Positions 21,024 through 22,358 of a stretch of 22,358 nt of DNA are shown here, in pieces. Position 1 is the stretch's first letter. Each line of letters opens with the position of its first letter. Location: positions 1 to 22,358 of the forward strand of contig CAZYEI010000024.1 of assembly GCA_964646425.1 (NCBI GenBank), written 5' to 3'. The notes under the pieces were generated by a model that saw nothing but the letters and a program-made list of their open reading frames with translations, ran no database searches and was not told the origin of the DNA. Both the position numbers and the translations under genes were made by a program. The DNA comes from CAZYEI01 sp964646425. GTDB taxonomy: Bacteria; Bacillota_I; Bacilli_A; RFN20; JAISJY01.

Positions 21024-21899
21024 TCAATAACCCTTAGGCAATTTATTTATTAGTTCTTTATCTTTGCTTACTTGACCTAAAACTTCGCCATTTTCAAAAT
21101 CCAAGCATTTGAAATCATCAAACAAAAGTATTTTTCTATCTTCTTGACCGATAGTGCAAACAACATCTTCTTCTACAATGTCAGTTATGAAATATGTTTG
21201 TAAGTGTCTTGAATAAATGACTTTCTCGCCAGTTTTGTTAATGTATTTGGTTATATAACTTACTGCATCTTGAATACTATTTTCATCTAATGGTTTAAAA
21301 TCATTTCTTCCAAATCTTTCTAAAAAGAAAGTGTTTTGTAAAGTTATTTGCATTTGGTGTGTTTTAGTTGAATAATCTTTTGTTTCTACTATTTCGCCAA
21401 CCATTTGTGGTATTAAGAATATTCCGTGAAAATGTAATCGTTTAAGGTCAGGACTTCGTTCAAAAACTCCTACATATTTCCAGTTCTTCCTATATGCTAA
21501 ATGATTTAAGCAATTTAATAATTTAGTTCTAAATTTTTCTTCGGTTAGTTTGTTAGAGTTATAAGTAAAAGTGCAAAAGTGAGTCCATTGTTGTAATCTA
21601 ATTTTCCTAATCAATCTTGTATATCTAACAGTTTTGTTTCTTCTTTCTTTTTCCAGTGTTTTATTTACTAGTTCAGTAGATTTTTCAATATCTTTAATTT
21701 CTTCATTAACTTTGATTATTGTGTTTTCTAATTTTTCTTTTTTTGTTCCTTTGCTTTCTTTGTAAATTTCTTTTACTTTTTCTTCTCTTGTATCTTTTTC
21801 TTTCGGTTTGTTTTTTCTTTTCTTATGTGGTTGTGTTGTGTGAGGTATGCCTATATAATGACTACCATCAAAATACAGTTTAGTTTTTGGGTAGTCCAT
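21024..21899 (-). CDS. HUH-type rolling-circle replication initiator (Rep)
   Basis: A 291-aa protein. Residues 20-105 are very basic and partly coiled; the nuclease domain follows. Motif 1 is FCTFTYN (108-114), motif 2 the metal-binding HFH of RLHFHGIFLIP (His156, His158), motif 3 is YITKY (Tyr215, Tyr219) with the Lys between, one or both Tyr being the DNA-nicking residue. This is the HUH fold found in Rep proteins of rolling-circle plasmids, inoviruses and microviruses; it nicks one strand at the origin and stays covalently attached. A relaxase of a small mobilisable element is the main alternative. The stop is TGA. ATG 21899 lies within the last codons of an upstream 41-aa frame; GAGAGGTG lies about 7 bases upstream. 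Confidence 0.85.
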   Translation of the reverse strand: MDYPKTKLYFDGSHYIGIPHTTQPHKKRKNKPKEKDTREEKVKEIYKESKGTKKEKLENTIIKVNEEIKDIEKSTELVNKTLEKERRNKTVRYTRLIRKIRLQQWTHFCTFTYNSNKLTEEKFRTKLLNCLNHLAYRKNWKYVGVFERSPDLKRLHFHGIFLIPQMVGEIVETKDYSTKTHQMQITLQNTFFLERFGRNDFKPLDENSIQDAVSYITKYINKTGEKVIYSRHLQTYFITDIVEEDVVCTIGQEDRKILLFDDFKCLDFENGEVLGQVSKDKELINKLPKGY

Positions 21900-22005
21900 T
21901 TTGCACCTCTCTTTTTTTGTGGGCTAGTATCTGATTCAACATAGCCACAAAAAATTCGTTGTCTAATAGTGTAATATCTATTAAATTTGTTGTTTCAGTT
22001 TTCAT
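21880..22005 (-). CDS. 41-aa ORF overlapping the Rep start (possible leader/control peptide)
   Basis: ATG 22005 follows AAAGGAG at about 8 bases, and the frame runs to TAA at 21882-21880, past the Rep ATG by 20 bases in another frame. The sequence opens MKTETTNLIDITLLDNEFF and has a basic end with KKREVQNG. There is no family match I know. The strong ribosome site and the overlap suggest translational coupling that sets the amount of Rep, as small cop-like proteins and leader peptides do in rolling-circle plasmids. Confidence 0.55.
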   Translation of the reverse strand: MKTETTNLIDITLLDNEFFVAMLNQILAHKKREVQNGLPKN

Positions 22006-22035
22006 TTTTTTAACTCCTTTTTTAGATTTTTGGAG

Positions 22036-22076
22036 TCAAAAAAGACATAGAAAAAGTTTTTAGTTTCTTCTATGCC
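22036..22076 (-). terminator. Terminator-like hairpin in the Rep leader
   Basis: On the minus strand CATAGAA (22074-22068) pairs with TTCTATG (22052-22046), followed by TCTTTTTTGA. It lies just upstream of the 41-aa ORF, so it may attenuate Rep transcription or end an upstream gene outside the window. Confidence 0.55.
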
Positions 22077-22080
22077 TAAA

Positions 22081-22358
22081 ATGCTAACTCTGCCGTACTT
22101 TGTGCTTACGGATGTCCAATGTAAAACATTCCCATTTCTATCTCGTCTTTGTCAATTTAGGTTTGTCTTATTTAACTCATTGTAAGGATATCTCAAAATT
22201 TCAAAAAATGGAATGACATCACTTGCTAGCTTAATGATATCTAATTGCCAACTTTTTGATTTTAATTGACAAAACTTAATCCCACTTGATTTTACTTGAT
22301 TACCTTACTGAAAATACTATGACATATTTTCTTGTGTCTTACCACCAACTAAATACAA
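22081..22358. other. Non-coding region upstream of Rep, candidate origin
   Basis: I see no convincing gene here. It holds a small hairpin CCGTA (22093-22097) / TACGG (22107-22111) with a 9-base loop, of the kind Rep proteins nick. Further up are phased direct repeats: ACTTAATC (22274), ACTTGATT (22284) and ACTTGATT (22294), exactly 10 bp apart, with a weaker copy at 22264. Together they could be the double-strand origin and Rep-binding iterons. This is an inference from position and pattern only. Confidence 0.4.

Larger units (their letters stand above)
19193..22358 (-). mobile_element. One end of an integrative element or phage/plasmid-like element (runs off the window)
   Basis: A large serine recombinase and a rolling-circle-type Rep lie next to each other, transcribed in the same direction, with hairpins and phased repeats around them. 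Serine integrases usually sit beside an attachment site, so the left border is probably between the structured-RNA promoter and the recombinase stop (about 19160-19200). The right end is outside the window. No structural phage, conjugation or cargo gene is seen. Confidence 0.65.

Noticed and set aside
21024..21026. Alternative genetic code (TGA as tryptophan) as in Mollicutes
   Set aside because: TGA is the stop of the Rep gene, tryptophan is encoded by TGG throughout, and the sporulation genes argue against a mollicute.

Overview
The window comes from an AT-rich, spore-forming, low-GC Gram-positive bacterium, most likely an uncultured gut-type member of the Bacilli. The evidence is a Bacillus-like ylbD-ylbE-ylbF-rsmD block with ylbJ beside it, a CotD-type coat protein, a YjcZ-type small sporulation protein, AC-N16-CATAnnnTA (sigma-K-like) promoters, a preQ1-I riboswitch in front of queT, and strong AAAGGAGG-type ribosome sites. 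TGA is used as a stop (end of the Rep gene), so the standard bacterial code applies. The sequence is a draft scaffold with two 100-N joins (3084-3183 and 20739-20838). Both joins are flanked by duplicated sequence, so they look like overlapping contig ends rather than missing DNA.

Region 1 (1-2624) is small metabolic and accessory DNA: the end of an unrecognised gene, a folded leader, a badly decayed aldo/keto reductase, a flavin-reductase-like protein and two GNAT acetyltransferases.

Region 2 (2645-10735) is a cell-surface locus. It holds a 1419-aa lipoprotein (once the gap is closed) built from InlB-type repeats and three divergent ~190-aa modules separated by two identical 599-bp segments. 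It is followed by a 47-aa peptide gene with a Y-x-x-P-x-L N-terminus, and by a 1061-aa secreted protein that shares a domain with the lipoprotein. The lipoprotein gene and the peptide gene each have a TTGAC(A/T)-N18-TATAAT promoter with a perfect inverted repeat at or just after the -10 box.

Region 3 (10771-13904) is sporulation and ribosome-maturation DNA: the cotD-like gene, ylbJ, the operon ylbD-ylbE-ylbF-rsmD, and a yjcZ-like gene.

Region 4 (13950-18860) is housekeeping: peptide deformylase, an LCP wall-assembly protein, queT with promoter, preQ1 riboswitch and attenuator, and the overlapping operon fhs-folD-DUF951. FolD carries substitutions at two positions known to matter for catalysis.

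Region 5 (18939-22358) starts with a long hairpin-shaped RNA that resembles 6S RNA. Directly beside its promoter lies what looks like one end of an integrative element: a large serine recombinase, a stem-loop, an HUH-type rolling-circle Rep, a 41-aa overlapping ORF, and a non-coding stretch with a small hairpin and 10-bp phased repeats that could be an origin. The element runs off the right edge.
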